From the NCBI RefSeq assembly GCF_033958435.1, contig NC_134147.1, forward strand, positions 41,100,001 to 41,164,000: a DNA stretch of 64,000 nucleotides, in the 5' to 3' direction. The notes under the pieces are model-generated. The model made no database searches and was not told the DNA's origin. It worked only from the letters and a program-made list of their open reading frames with translations. This DNA comes from Carettochelys insculpta. Lineage: Eukaryota > Chordata > Testudines > Carettochelyidae. Shown in pieces: positions 1 to 13,360 of the stretch (position 1 is the first letter of the stretch; every line of letters begins with the position of its first letter). A program made the translations under genes and the position numbers.

Positions 1-890
1 CATAAAACTGCCTTTTTGTTTCCATTTCATAAATTCGTTCCCTATGTAGCATATCCATGAAATCAAACGATACGGTATGAACGAGCTTCCTAAATATTTG
101 TGACACGTTAAAGAAAAGGAAAGAGCTGCAGAGCAATTTGTGACTCACCAAGAAATTGCTAATCTAGGTCTGCTCTTCATAAATTATTAAATGTGTCATG
201 TTGCAGAAAGAATGTTCAGATTTTAAACCATTATCTTGGACCTACAGCACGCAGGCCAAAAGATCAATATCACCATGTGTCATCACAGTTTCTGACAGAA
301 CAAAACAGATAAACAGCCTTGTGTTGGAGAAGGAAAATATCATGTTTACCTAGAGAGCTGGAGGCTGGCCAGGCACTGCTGTTATAAAAAGAAAAGCTTG
401 CCTTTAACAATTATACTATTGACAAAAGTATTGTTTCTGGCCTCTGTATTTATCATCCACATAGTGTACAATTAAAGGTGGTGTTCAGGACATCTTGCAA
501 GCAAGTCTAAGAACTAGAGAAGTTTATAAAACACTCAAGGTCTTTGCAGATTTTCAAGAGTGAAGAGTTATGCCCTCTCATCCTCATTTACCTCAAAGTA
601 TTTGGCACAAAAAAAAGAAAATGCTGGTATTGTAACTCATATCAGTAGACAGACATTGAACTGGAAAAGATTACTTCACCCCACTGTGTCTCACAAAAGC
701 TCTCTGACCCAGCCAGCCTGAAGTGGTGGTTTATAGTAGCCACAAGAAAAGAAAGTCTTGGGCTCTCCTATCTCTCTCAATATTCTTCCACCCTTTCAAA
801 CCGGAAAATCCCACACAATTTTAGGGACAAATTTTGCTCCCAGTTACACATATGCAACTTATATCTACACAATTTAAATCTACTAATGTT

Positions 891-1042
891 AGCAGGGTTC
901 TCTCTATTTTTTCCATCCATGAACAGAATAAAATTTTGCCATGTGCACCACCAACAGGAACACACACTGGCAGCGGTGGGTGCTCTGCTAACAAGCTGGG
1001 CAGCACCCAGGCAGCCACCCAAGCACTCGGCTTTCAGGGACG
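891..1042 (-). repeat. Unnamed interspersed repeat, copy 1 of 3
   Basis: Read on the minus strand this begins TCCCTGAAAGCCGAG, continues CTTGGGTGGCTGCC, and has a TGGTGGTGCACATGGC block and a tail near ATGGATGGAAAAAATAGAGAG. The same order of blocks occurs at about 28,174-28,340 and 38,133-38,350 on the plus strand. I do not recognise the family. The frames predicted here belong to the repeat, not to a gene. Confidence 0.7.
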
Positions 1043-3558
1043 TAAGTCTATGAGGGAGGACTGATTGAGATGTTATCCCTTTGGCCAATAGTACTTTCCT
1101 AAACTCCACTTTGGGACATTTATGAAGGGACAGACATGAACCAGAGGAGCAGATCTAAATATCTGCAGGGTGAAGCACAGAAGTCCCCTTAAGGGCTGTC
1201 TCCTGGTGAGAGACACATTTGTTTGGTGTTTTAGTCCCATTTGGGGGTTGTTTTCCTTGGTGGGCATTAGCCCCAACCCTGTAGTTTGACTGGGAGAAAT
1301 GAGAGAATCTAGCCCAGCAGGACAGAGTGGTGGGGTGCCTCAAAGAGCAGGAAAGTGGGTGTCAATGGTCAGATCAGTACACAAAAGTTCTACCCTACGG
1401 GGACTTCTGTAATTCATCCCACCACACTCCGTGCTGGAGGGGGGCAGAGGGGATTCAGTGCTGGGCTGGATTAGAGTCCCAATCTCTGGCAGTCTCCCTC
1501 ACCCCTTGAATAAAGCAACGAAGGGTCCTGTGGCACCTTATGAAACAAGAACAGGAAAACAAAACATCTAGATTAAGAAAATAGAAACTGCTACAGCAAC
1601 ACAATCTAGTATCCTCCCACTACCATGGCCAGTACCAGATGCTTTACAAAACGAAAGAGTTCCAGAAACTCCATAGTAAACTATTAAATACAGAGAAACC
1701 CACCTACAAAGAAAGCTTCTTCCCAACCTTCCCCTCCACCCCAATTGTATATTGGTTGGACTGGGAATCCAAATGTGAGTTTGCATACCTTCGAGAAAAG
1801 ATATTCTGTCTTAGCTCACATAGGTGTGACACTGCCACTACCTATTAGTCTCAACAGCTAGTAGCAGTGAGTTCCACATACTTAAAAAAATACCGTCACA
1901 TATAGCAAGATTCACCCATTTTAATTTGCCTTTAATATCATACCCTATTTTCTCATCATACAAAACAGAAGAAGCAACATCCACTATTTTATCCACAATT
2001 CTGTTTCTAAATCATGAACGGTTTAGTTTAGCGAAGAACATAAATGGTAAGTAGTGTGCACTCAACCCACTCAAAATGGCAAGTTTGTGATATTTAGAAG
2101 TTTTTGCAACGTTCTGACTGCTGCTAAGCAACAGATGTTCTTTTCAGTTACTAGAAATACATGTTATGTTGCCCTTAAAAAGCAGATTCCAGAATTACAG
2201 AGAAAAGAAAATGAGACAGAGGACTAAAGGAGAAGATAGAAAGGGGCAGGACCTGATTGTCAGTATTCCAGGATCACAAAAACATTTATTGCGACTCATT
2301 TGCAGAGCAAGGATCAGAGCCCCATTGCATCATGCACCATGCACCATGTACGTATGTACAGAGATCAGACAGCTGACAACTTTCTGTGTTAATGCAATAT
2401 TTTCAATCTTTTTGTGTGAAAATCTCACCTAACAATTAAAATGAACTTGGGTGGTACCGAGTCAATGTACATACCTAGAACGAGCTTTATACTATAGAAC
2501 CCAATAGCAAAATTACTAAATGCTGAAGTCACTTGAGCAAAAGACAAAACAACAGTTATGAAGACAGGAAGTGCAGCCCCCGCCCCCAAAAAAAAAAAAA
2601 AAGCTAGCTTATACTTCTGTACTTAGACAGATACACACTGACGAATTGGGTTTATGGATGTACAAAATCCTCTTGTGTAAAACAGCATAGAAGAAAGAAA
2701 ACTGCCTAGAGAAAAAAAGACAAAGAAACCCACAACACAGAGATATACGCCATGACATCCATTGATAATCCACATGATTGAAAACCACAGCAGAGATCTC
2801 CAAAAGCAACGATCAAACCCCCAGATGCTCAGACATTCTGTGGTATCCCAACGTTTCACTGCCATTCAGCAAAGCTACCAGCCAGGCTGAAGTGCAGCAC
2901 ACACAGTTCTAGCTTTCAGCTGTCTTGGGAGCCACAAAACACCAGTTTGTTTACACACGTGTTTCTGAAAACTAGAGATGCACACATTACATTTCTGTAA
3001 AGTACGAAGCACACCACAGAGAGCAAATCACTGCTGTTCAAGCAACATTTGCACTGTAAGGAATTAGAGCTTTTTTCAAACCTAACAGAGGACTTTGCAC
3101 ATTCTCTGTCGAGTCCATATTTTCACAGGTTGCAACTCCCTTTCTAACTTCTTGGGGTCTCCCACACACTGGATGCGCAAGACATTATAGTACAGTAGTC
3201 TTTAGCAGGCAATTCCCCCAGACCCTGCAGCAGTTGATTTTTTGCAGCCCTTTGTAACTAAGGGATACTTTAGGCTGATTGTTACAAAGCTCCTCTCCTG
3301 AGCTTAAACCTTACAACTTATTTAAAGCTGTCACTTCAGAACAGGTAGGCACAGATTTTTCTGTATTACACAGAGATGTAAACAACATGTCTTGGCATAT
3401 ACTTACTAGGTGAAGAACGTCCTCTAAAGAAATATCCAGGGCCTAACTGAAAGCAGGTGATCGGGTCATAGTGCAATCTCTACTGCTAAATCTAAAATTA
3501 AAGTGTGGCAAGAGCCCCCTCCACATATTCTTCTATTGAGATTGGCAGAGAGTCATTA
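1043..3558. other. Intronic, nothing recognised
   Basis: AT-rich single-copy-looking DNA with short chance frames only; a 34-bp SINE fragment at 1,512 is listed apart. Poly(A) near 2,589-2,602. The stretch 1-890 is likewise unremarkable. Confidence 0.6.
1512..1545 (+). repeat. SINE fragment (internal GTCCTGTGGCACCTTAT block)
   Basis: A short piece of the tRNA-type SINE seen elsewhere in the window, recognised by the 'gggtcctgtggcaccttatg' block. Head and tail are missing. Confidence 0.6.
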
Positions 3559-4000
3559 CAGCTATGTCTATACTGCAGGGTTTTGTGAACAAAATGGCTG
3601 TTTTGTCCCCAAAACCTACAGAGCATCCAGAACGCCAAATGCGTTCGGTCGACTAAATTGACCGAATGCAGCGCTTTCATCAATAGGTATATCCTGCTCA
3701 CCATGAGGAAGAATGCCACTGTCGACAGAGATCTGTCACCAAAACCTTGGTCTGGACATTCCAGAGTGCCTTCTGTTGATCAAAAAGACCTCCAGGAACC
3801 TACGCAACTACGTCTGCTGTGGTTCTAGGTGGCCGTTTTGCCAAGAGAGCAGCCAAGCAGTTAAGACACACACTATCAACAGAATGGATCGCTCTTTTGA
3901 TCCGCATTGCGGTCTGGATGTCATCTGTTGACTTAAGTTTTATCGCAAGACATCTTCCAACTCAAAATTTCTGCTGACAAATCCCTGTAATCTAGATATC
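3559..4000. mobile_element. Decayed terminal-inverted-repeat element (GTCTACAC-type)
   Basis: The left end AGCTATGTCTATACTGC resembles the shared terminus GGCTRYGTCTACAC of other elements in the window. The right end near 3,985-4,000 is a weak inverted match. The interior contains short palindromic strings around GTCGAC and TGTTGA, like the element at 48,580-49,000. No transposase is present. The right boundary is uncertain. Confidence 0.5.
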
Positions 4001-4456
4001 GTCAAAGTGTCAAAGTCAGACCTGTGTTCTAATCTAGCCTGTTCGCATCTGACACCTACAGGGGTGCTAGGTGCCACGCCCCCCCCCGTGCTTTATGAAA
4101 ATTGTCTTACGAGTATGAATTTGCGTAACTCAAAGATGCTTCAAGCAAAATGCATCACGTAACGTTTTTAAAACCACAATCTATTTTTATAGTTAAAATA
4201 TTTTATTTATCTTCATCTCCAGTGTAAATAACTGTTGCCATGGGGGAGAGGGAAGGTGGAGTAACTACTGTTTCTATCTCCCTTTCATTGATAAAAGATG
4301 TTCACATCTTTGAGGGTTTTTCCATGTAAAACTTTTATGCAGGATAAGATGAATTTATCTGGGGTTTTGGTCCTTGGGCTGGGGGGCAGGCATTCCTGGG
4401 TATTGGCAAAGACCTTATAGCTCAGACCTCCTGGAGTTGAACCAGTTCCATGTCTA

Positions 4457-4600
4457 TATCAGAGGGGTAGCCATATCAGAGGGGTAGAGGGATCTGTAAC
4501 AGCAACGAAGGGTCCTGTGGCACCTTATGGACTAACAGAAAAGTTTTGAGCATGAGCTTTCATGAGCAAAGACTCACTTCATCAGATTCCACGTCTGTAT
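4457..4600 (+). mobile_element. tRNA-type SINE with duplicated head
   Basis: Starts with the SINE head TATCAGAGGGGTAG, which is repeated once 17 bp later (4,474 on). It then runs through the GGGTCCTGTGGCACCTTATG block, the GACTAACAGA block and the tail CATGAGCTTTCATGAGCAAAG...CTTCATCAGA. The same order of blocks occurs at 20,132, 29,106 and 43,094. Confidence 0.8.
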
Positions 4601-6639
4601 TGCTTTACAGGGGAGTGGTAACCCTAACTCTGCCTTGGTTGGCAGAGACCAGAGCTTTTAGCCTAGCAAGACAGGATGGTGAGAGGTGCCAAAGGGAAAT
4701 AAGGCAGGCATCCGTGGGTTGATCAGCACCTCAAAGGGATTTTTAATGATCCAGCCTGTCACACTAGGAAATTAACTCAGATGGATCAAAACAAGCCAGG
4801 ATCTAGATCCCCCAGTGTTCTGAAGGTGGCTTTAAAAAATATTTTATCACCTTTCTCCCCACTTCTCAGGGAGACTTGGTCCCAGCCCAGAATAGCAAAA
4901 GAAAAATCACTTGTCCTCCTCATGACCCCTCCCCTTTGAATTGTTTTGGTTCGTTCAGTTTATGACTTGAAGCGCACAGCTGATATAGGGATTTCTAAAA
5001 ACTTTTATTTTATTGTTTGGCCAACAATACTCAGAGCTCTGTTCATTATTCCTTACTCAAGAAGGCTTCCCACCATGACAATCAATGGGAGTTTTGCTCA
5101 TATAATAGCTACTAAACAGAACAATAAGTATGTAGGAACAACTCAACTTGAACTTGCCTCAGTTAAAGCAAAGAAGCTCTAGACCTAATTTTTTCTGTGG
5201 CTCAACGCTTACCATGCCAGGTGAGCTTGTTCATGAAGACGTGTCTCATGTGTGGCTATCACGTTCTAGCTAAAAAGGTTAACTGATTTCTGACCAAGCA
5301 ATATAATGTGGGGAAGCAGTAGCAATAAAGGGAAAGGGTTATCAAAAACATCATAAGAACTCAGTCATAGCTAACCCAGAGAGAATAAATGGATAGTCTG
5401 TTGTTCTCGCTCTTGCCAGCAAGGGTTGCTGTTTACCAGTGAAATAGCTCAAACTGAACAATAAAAAAAAGTGCTCAGCTGCAATAGTCTGTTCGGAATC
5501 ATCCAGGCCCTCCTCCAGAATAACAGTTTGGGTCTTTCATTTAACCCAACTGTATAACTTTTTAAAAGTGCTTTTTTTAAATAAATGTCTTGAGAACAGA
5601 ATAGCTGTATTCTGTTTCCTAGAAGAACTAGAGAGAGATATTTTGCAGAATAGATAAGCATATACCAAATGCTTGCAGAGAAAATGCGTGGAGAGATAAG
5701 TGCCCAAAACTATTCTTAGCAGTAGTTTCTGGTTGTTTAGCTTCCCTGGCACTGCATTTAAAAAGTACCTTAACTCATGCATGCTTTATGGTTGTGCAAA
5801 AACAACCATTTTTACTTGAGTTTTAACAATCAAAAAATTTCTCTCAAGATTTATGTAAACAAACTGTTGGTGTTCTCTTAAACTGACAACCAAACCAAGG
5901 GAATTCTGCATTTAGTCAGCTTGCCATGCCAATAGCAGGGAAGGAATAAGGTCTGGAAGTGGGAATTAGAGGGGCGGGGAAAAGAGTTTCTTTGCTGGTT
6001 GTGTCACTAAATCACTGAGACGCTGATTCAAGTGCATTATCCCTAGTCAGTAGAGCACTTAAGCACATGCTTAAAAACTCAAGGATTGGGTTTCACTGGA
6101 ATTTAAGATTTGGTGAAAGTTAATATTGTGCTTGAATGCTTTACCAAAATGGAACCTAAATGCCTTTGGGTGACAGACACATGATCTTTACTGTGTCTCC
6201 ATGGTAAATGTGGTGAATACTCATACTTCAAGACAGGCACTTCTTTAAAGAATGGTAAGGTACTTAGCTGCCCTTGGATGGAAAGTGTGGGACACAGCAC
6301 AAATGTGTTTAAGCATGTTTTGGAGAATCACATAGGAAGTTTCCTCAGCTGTGATGCAATGGAACAGCCGAGCAGCTGCCTGAACTCAGGCATTCTAGAT
6401 GTAAAATAATTTTAATGCATGTTATTATTTCTTTGCTCTTGTTTCTTTAAAATGTTGCATTAAGTATAGTTATTGAAAGGAAAAAATTCATGAATTTTAT
6501 TTATATGAAAGCTTTGTTGTGCCCATTTTAAAAAACATAAAAGGAGATTATACTGCATGCTAACTATTGCCCCAAAAATAGACATCACATTCTAGGAAAT
6601 GTATGACAGAGGATTATCTTCATGGGACTGCTGAAATTT
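4601..6639. other. Intronic, nothing recognised
   Basis: No repeat with a named family and no exon-like frame flanked by splice sites was seen. Confidence 0.55.
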
Positions 6640-7640
6640 GGAAGGCTCAGTATAGATTTATGCTGGAATGAAGTAAAAATGATGCCATAATTTGCTCTAC
6701 AGAGACTCAGGAATAAAGGTCAGAGGAAAAAGTTGGTAATCGTATGGTATTTGTGGACCAGGAGAAGGTGCACAATGATGTACCAAGATAATTAGTTTGG
6801 TAGCACTTGTGAGAAAAATGTCAAAGATATATCTGCCTTAACACAGACAGGTATAGTGAATTGCTCGGCTTAATCAAAGCGATATGGGACTCCAGCATGA
6901 ATTTCTACTAAACTTTGGTCTGCATCACGGGTCATGTGTGAGCTCTTTTGTGTTTGTGTTTGTTGTTGCCATGGGCGTTATAAGTGAGCACATATGAGGA
7001 AGCTGTCTTGGACAAAAGTTCACTGATGACTTAGTGATACGAATGGGCAATTGTGAGACCTTACCAGCCAACTTTAAAACAGTAGCAACTCAGTTTTGAG
7101 AAGGCAGGACTTAACGTGAACGTTAGTAAGACTTTGGCTTTGAAAACTGAAGGAGAAGGATCTGCCATCAAAGATATTATAGGCTAAAAGCTTGCAAGAG
7201 TGAAAGAATTTAAATACCTAGAATCAGTAGTTACTAACAATGGTGCCCAAACATACCAAACCTGCTTGTGAAAATGGAAAAAGTTGAACCCTGTTCTCTG
7301 CGATAAAAATGTCTATCAAGTTAAAAAATTGTAATCTGAAACTTCCTGATATATGGAATACATGGTAGGCCAGTCACAAGAATGCAAGTCAGTACGCTCC
7401 CCACTATGGAAATGAAAATGTTGCGATAGCCCAATGGTTGGACACTCCATGACAGGAAATAAAATGAAGTTGTAATGTGCCTAATGTGGGTCGCCTGCAG
7501 TGGAAGCCAAGAATCAGGAGAGAAAGCCACACTAGTATGGACACACCCAGGAGGAGGAGACCAGAGAGCTACAGTTGTAATATGGCCTTTGCAAGGATTA
7601 TGGATGAAGGACAACCACAGGGGAGGCCAACAACTCAGTA
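6640..7640 (+). mobile_element. RTE-like LINE relic (reverse transcriptase fragments)
   Basis: No long frame survives, but plus-strand peptide pieces in the right order resemble the reverse transcriptase C-terminal half of RTE-type LINEs. They are EKVHNDVPR near 6,763, then FEKAGLNVNVSKT near 7,095, FKYLESVVTNNGA near 7,209, NPVLCDKNVYQ near 7,290 and EMKMLR near 7,407. They fall in different frames, interrupted by stops, so this is an old dead copy. Boundaries are approximate. The clade call rests on remembered family motifs. Confidence 0.65.
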
Positions 7641-7865
7641 CATATTAGCAGACCTTAGAGACACCACTTTGCATGACAGCTAGGTACAGAATCAAGAGTT
7701 TTGAAAGAAGGCTGTAAGAGAGAAGGATTCTCACCCTCCAGTGGAAAATGCTACTGTGTAATCCAAGGGTTCCTCAGAGCACACTGGGGCACCTTTGGTG
7801 ACTTAAGGCAGTGGCTGGACAAAGGACTCAGCCATCATAGGAAAAGCACATTCTTTAGATCATAA

Positions 7866-7950
7866 GCTCATCATGACTATGTTTGTACAGCACCAAGCAC
7901 ACTGGGCCCCCAACCCTGGTTGAGATCTTTGGATGGTACCACAATAAAAC
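7866..7950 (+). repeat. L2/MIR-like tail fragment, copy 1 of 3
   Basis: Contains TTTGTACAGCACCAAGCACACTGG followed by a block ending in CACAATAAAAC. The same sequence order (TTTGTACAGTGCCTAG...CCTGGTCC..., A-rich end) occurs at 45,655-45,800 and 54,190-54,330. It resembles the common vertebrate L2/MIR 3' end; the exact family is not settled. Confidence 0.6.
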
Positions 7951-8553
7951 TATTTCTGCCAACGGTCATGCCAAATGGAGAGAGAACACTGCCCACAGCA
8001 CACAGCAACATGCAATGCATGATAAAAGTCTTATGAAAACCAGCTCAGAGCAGTAGAGGAGGAAAAGTTCACATTTAGATCATTGATTCAAACCCAATAG
8101 TCGCTGTTGCAAAATCAGTTGGTCTCAGCCTAACTCCTAGCAGACAGGCACCTCCCTCAGCAAGCTACCAGCACAACTGGCACTGAGACCGTTACCAGCA
8201 GTCACCGCATCAGAGAAGCCAAGAAGCACATGGACATGGAAAATGAACTAGTCTCATCTGTGCAGATGGATTTCTCCTGAGCAAGCCTGAGACATTGTTG
8301 CTGCAGCCAGATTCCACAAGTCCAGTGCACAGACCCAGAGCTTAGTGTCCTGGCAACCCGTCTTTCACTATCACTTATGAAGGTTTTAAAACTTGCCCTA
8401 AAACTGTAACTAACTGCTTGAAAATTGAGGAGTTTGGAGCAAAAAAAACAGTGTGATGAGGAGGCTGTTCCCTGGCTTTAAAGATTAATTCTCATTGACT
8501 TCATTACTGGCCAGTTCATACTTATTTGAATGCACATCTCCCCCACTTTACTA

Positions 8554-8878
8554 CAGGCCAAACCTCTCTAGTCCAGTACTCTCTGGTCTGGCAACATACA
8601 TGGTCATGCTGATTTTAGTTAGCCAGATGTCCACTTATGATAAGTGTGGCCAAGTTTCCTGTGGTCCCATAAAGTTTGGTGTAGCCGCCAGTCTTGGCTG
8701 TCAGTGTTCCGTGCTGTTACTAAGCTCTAACTTACCCCTCTATGTCTTCTAAGAGCCCAATAACCAGTGTAAGTGTTGGTAATGCTACCAGACAACACTG
8801 GCCTCCTGTGGTTTGGCAAATTCTCTGGTTTGGCTCCAGTCTAGTCCCCAGGGTGCCGGATTAGAAAGGCTCAGCCTG
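8554..8878. mobile_element. Tigger-like nonautonomous DNA element
   Basis: About 325 bp with imperfect terminal inverted repeats. The left end reads CAGGCCAAACCTCTCTAGTC; the inverted right end reads CAGGCTGAGCCTTTCTAATC. A TA flanks each end (8,552-8,553 and 8,879-8,880), as expected for a Tc1/mariner-type target duplication. No transposase frame is present. Confidence 0.7.
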
Positions 8879-8881
8879 TAG

Positions 8882-11875
8882 ATTGTGGCAGCCAACGTGT
8901 CAAAGAACTGAGGAAACAATTTTCCAGTCAATTCAAGAGTTCATTGAAATATTTGTATATAAAACAGAGAACATTAATCTCCATCTCCGCATCCGGTAAG
9001 CCAACTGCAGCACTCATGTTTAAAGCACAGTCCCCACTGCACTCAGCCCAGAATTTGGTTTAAAAGCTGATGGCACCAAAAATCATTCTATATTAGAAGA
9101 AACAGAAAATACTTTTTTCTGCTAATCCATTCTCACAACTGTCAAAAAAGGAAAAAAAGTCAGTAACCTGAACATGTCAGCAAGCTTAATTTCAGACCAG
9201 AATGTTTGGCATAACAGATAAACAAAACATTTCACAAGCCTCTGGAAGGACTGCAAATTCTGACCATTTCAAATACATCTCCTTTGCTTACAAAAACTTG
9301 GACCAACCAGAAATCTTTCATCTTTTAAATTTAAACACTTCCACGGTTAGAGTATCACTTGGATTACAGATTTGCCTTTTCCTTCCTGACACTGCACAAA
9401 TTTAAAAAAAAAAAAAAAAATCTTATCACAGACTATCAAGCAGCCTGTCCAAAATGCAAACAGAATAGATTATGTTTGTGCAAGATGGTAATGAGCCCTC
9501 CTACTGAGAAGAAGTACTTGGTTTAGGATTCCATGCTAAAAATCATTCTTCTGCTCCCTCTCATATGTATGTGCTGTTAAATACTAAGTCCCATGGTTGT
9601 GAGCTTTAACTTGGTTATGTCAATTAAGGCCTAGGGTCTGGGATAATACTGCTGCATATAACTGCAAAGGAGTACTGTACTTCCAGAAAAAGAACCAGAA
9701 CAGCATCTATATTCATGTTCTGAATGTATCCCCATGTTCCATTTCACAGAATATTTTTATTATTGTGAACATGACAGAACATTCCTGGAGTGTCTTAGAG
9801 GTGTCCTGATTACTCTCTAACTTTCCTTTGATTTAGCCCCGCCACTAGATTAACAAAACTTTAATGAAGGGTAGGGAGAAAGACATGTTCCAGTTATCTA
9901 AGCCAATATTAGAAGTCAGGAACTAATTTTTAATCACAGCTCAGACACTGACTCCCTTTGTGGAAATCAACTAAGTCTCCCATCTTCTTTGCCCCAGATT
10001 CCCCCATAAAAGAGTGATATCACCCACTCTCTTCCACAGTGGAGCACCGAAAAGATCAAACAGTGCCTGCAGAACAGTGTTCTTCCCTGTTCCAGAGCAG
10101 AAGTATAAAAAGCACTTTACAGAAGTTCTGCATTAGTATGTGGGTCAGGAAAAAAAAAAAAAGCTAATCCAAAATAAAACACCTTCCTGGGACAAATAAA
10201 AACAGATAACAAATGTTGGATGAAGGTACTAATTACTTAAAAACACTTACAATCCAACGTACAGAAGTATTACATACTAAAAAGCCTCCTGCTGCATGTG
10301 ACATACCGAGACAATGCCAAATCAAAGCCAGCCATTGTAACACAGAGGATGACTAATACTAGATCTAAAGCAAGACATCATGGAGTTCCTTCACACAGCC
10401 TCAGAATTGAGATATATTTCTTTGAATGCCACGTCCCAGCTAAAGTCGCTTTTTCCATCAGTTTGGATTAGATGGCTCATTTACCCAAACAGCATACAGG
10501 CATGCAATTTTGGATTTCTCAATGACAACCTGCCTTGCTGCAACCATGAGTATCATGAGATCATCCAAATAGCCTCATACAAGCAAATGGAGACATGGTT
10601 ATATATCAATTCCCAAAAATCTTGGAAAGATTCTGCAGGCACGGTTCCAACTGTTTCTTCCATTTATGGCAGGAGAACAGAATGTGAAGCAGGTTGGCAT
10701 GTTGCTGCCAACATGCTGAGAATTTGCTATGATTCATTACCCTAGCCTCGAGGAACGGTTCAAACATCTAATAAACCGTCTTCCAGATCTGGTTTTGAAA
10801 CCAGCATAAAATGAGAAGGAACTAGGGGTGTCAAATCTGCCCTAACTTCCTTGTTATTTTTATTAAGCTACTAACCAAATACTCCTTTCAGCAAGTCGCT
10901 CCTTTGTGCTAGGCATTGTACAAAGAAATGGAGCAAGAAAGGTTCTTGCTCCAACCAGCTTCCAAACTTCACACACACATGCTTCATATATAGAAAAACT
11001 ACATCTGTGTGGGAAGTGGGGGAGAACAGAACACAGCCTACCAACTGAGAGCTCAAGGAAATGATGATAATACTTAACTTATACAGCAATTTTCATCAGT
11101 AGATATTAACACAGGGATCTTGTCAATTCCAGTTTTTGTGTACGTTTCAACATCTATGTTCAAGCCTAGCCCTTTTTACAAACTACCGAAAACCTTGCTT
11201 TTTTTGTATTTAACAAATCCAAGATGTTTTCTATTTTTCTTAAAATGAACATCATTTTCTTTTGGTTTCGCTCTCCCTGCCCCCACCCTCAAAAGTGGTT
11301 TGTTTGTTTTTTTTGCAACTTACATTTAATATCAGTGGACCCTGGTATAGTCTGACTTTGATATTTAATACTTTTTCAGTAAGATAAACAATCCTTTACC
11401 CTGAATCTCCAGCTGGAAAAAAACAGTGTGTGGTGAATTTCATAAAATTTGCTGTGTTACTGTTATATAGTACCTGATGTGCTGGTACAAGCACTGACGT
11501 GTTCTGTATAGCTCCTCTCTCCCAGTTACACTTTTGGGACTAGATCCTAAGTGTGGCTGATCACCTGCAGCTCTCATTGACTTAATGCAGCATGATGTCC
11601 ATTCCAAATGGATTTCAGGTAGAAAATGAGATTCCATTGTGGGCAAGCATTCGGACCACAGACACATCAAAATGCAGGCCAATACCTGTTACTCCACCCC
11701 ATACTGCATGCTTTGAAAAAAGGATTCTGTGTTCATTACTTTGTTTTATCATTTTTCCTCCATGATATAGCAGCTGGTACAAAATTAAACACACAGAACA
11801 GTATACTTGGAAACAGAACAATCCTTAGTCTTCCCTCTAATTGTCTACTCCAATAATCTAAAGAAGCAGGCCTTA
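8882..11875. other. Intronic, nothing recognised
   Basis: AT-rich, with A-runs at about 9,403-9,420 and 10,149-10,162. The 121-codon plus frame at 10,380-10,745 has no recognised similarity and ordinary intronic composition. Confidence 0.55.
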
Positions 11876-11905
11876 CCCACGAAAGCTCATGACCTAATAA
11901 ATTAG
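11876..11905 (-). repeat. SINE fragment
   Basis: The string CCCACGAAAGCTCATGACC followed by AATAAATTAGTTAG is the inverted internal part of the tRNA-type SINE. Only about 30 bp remain. Confidence 0.6.
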
Positions 11906-11924
11906 TTAGACGGTACCATTACTG

Positions 11925-12180
11925 TAGCTGTAACACAAAACTTACGCAATTTGTGTTGTGCAAACTGCATACTTTATTTTGAATTTGGTGCCATTCACAT
12001 GGCACTGAAGTTCGAAATAAGTGGCTGTTTCAAAGTTTCCGCTACGCTCGTACAACAAAGGATACCGGAAGGGGAATATTACACTCGAAACAGTGCTGCT
12101 ATTTCAACCACTGTGTTTAGGCATGGAGTTGCTATTTTGGGATGCAACTGTATCCTGAAATAGCAAATATAGTGTAGCCA
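11925..12180. mobile_element. Truncated short DNA element, same family as 33,828-34,125
   Basis: Shares ordered blocks with the complete element at 33,828-34,125. These include a GCAATTTG/TGCAAACTGCATACTTTATTTTGAATT region, a GGTGCCA...GGCACTGAA region and GAAATAGC near the end, followed by ATAGTGTAGCC, a remnant of the terminal repeat. The left terminus is lost. Confidence 0.55.
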
Positions 12181-13360
12181 TTGCTCAGGATGCTAGAGGA
12201 CTGCTTGCCATCATAGTAACAGCATCTATTTTCTTCCAACTACACAAGCTTCAATCATGTGCCCAAGTAAAGAGTGCAAACAACGTGATCCTATTTCTGA
12301 AAGCCTTGTACTCCCTTTGGACTCCAGGAGACCCTGTGAGGCAACACTAAGCAGTTGTGTTTAGATCGTTTGAGAGCTTGGGAGACAGAGGGAGCTCAAA
12401 AGGCTTTGTCTATGTCCAGCAGCATCGATAAAGATCCTTCTTTATCTTCAATACAATGGACACTTTATCCCTTCTCTACCACAAAGGACACTACTCCCTT
12501 GTCACGTTGCACCTTGGGCCCTAGTCCTGCATCAGGATCTGCTAGCATGGATCTCTACACATGCACATACTGCCATTGACTAGCCAGGATGTAGGATCCC
12601 GAAGTTGAATGCTCTTAGGATATGGTATGAAATCATGGTCATTTCAAGTCAACATCCACATTCCTGCCAGTAAATCCAGGATTTTACCCATGGCCTTTTA
12701 TTGGCCTGTAAAGCACTGGTCAAATTTGCAGGGCTCTAGCCACGGAATTATTATACAAAACAAGGAAAAGAAAAACTAAAAACCTTACAGCCACCTACAA
12801 GCAAAACACCACGCAAATGTGAAAGCACAAGTTGCTCTATGTTACAGACAGCAAGTGAAAAGCACCTTCAGCCTTCTTTTAGTTCCTCTCTTGGCTTCCT
12901 GCATCTCACTCTGGGTAGAACCCTGTGGTCCAACCCTCAGATTAGATCTCTGGACTGCAGCTCCTCTGGCCCCCCTACTCTTTTAATGGAACAGCCCCAC
13001 CTATCAGTTCTTTCACTCTGCAGACTGGTGCCCAGAAAGCTGGCTACAGCGACTGAAAAACACCACCTTCTAAACAAAGCAGCATGTATTCACTCAAAGC
13101 AGGTATAGCAAAGGGTAAAAACAAAAAACAGGTCTTCACGTGCATATACCCCTTACCTATAGCTTGCACAGAAAGCTTAGATACATTTTATTTAGTGAAG
13201 GCAACTCCTCTGTGACTTCAAAAAGCAGACAGCCTTGTTCACAGAATGCTCCCGCTGCCTCTTATGTGTCTCCCTGACAGCCTGTCAGCTACTGCTGACA
13301 CATCCTGGGCCGCTGGTCACTCTCTCAACTGCCACCATTTTCTAAGGCCAGGGTCTTCTA
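12181..13360. other. Intronic, nothing recognised
   Basis: Only short chance frames up to the foldback element. Confidence 0.55.
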
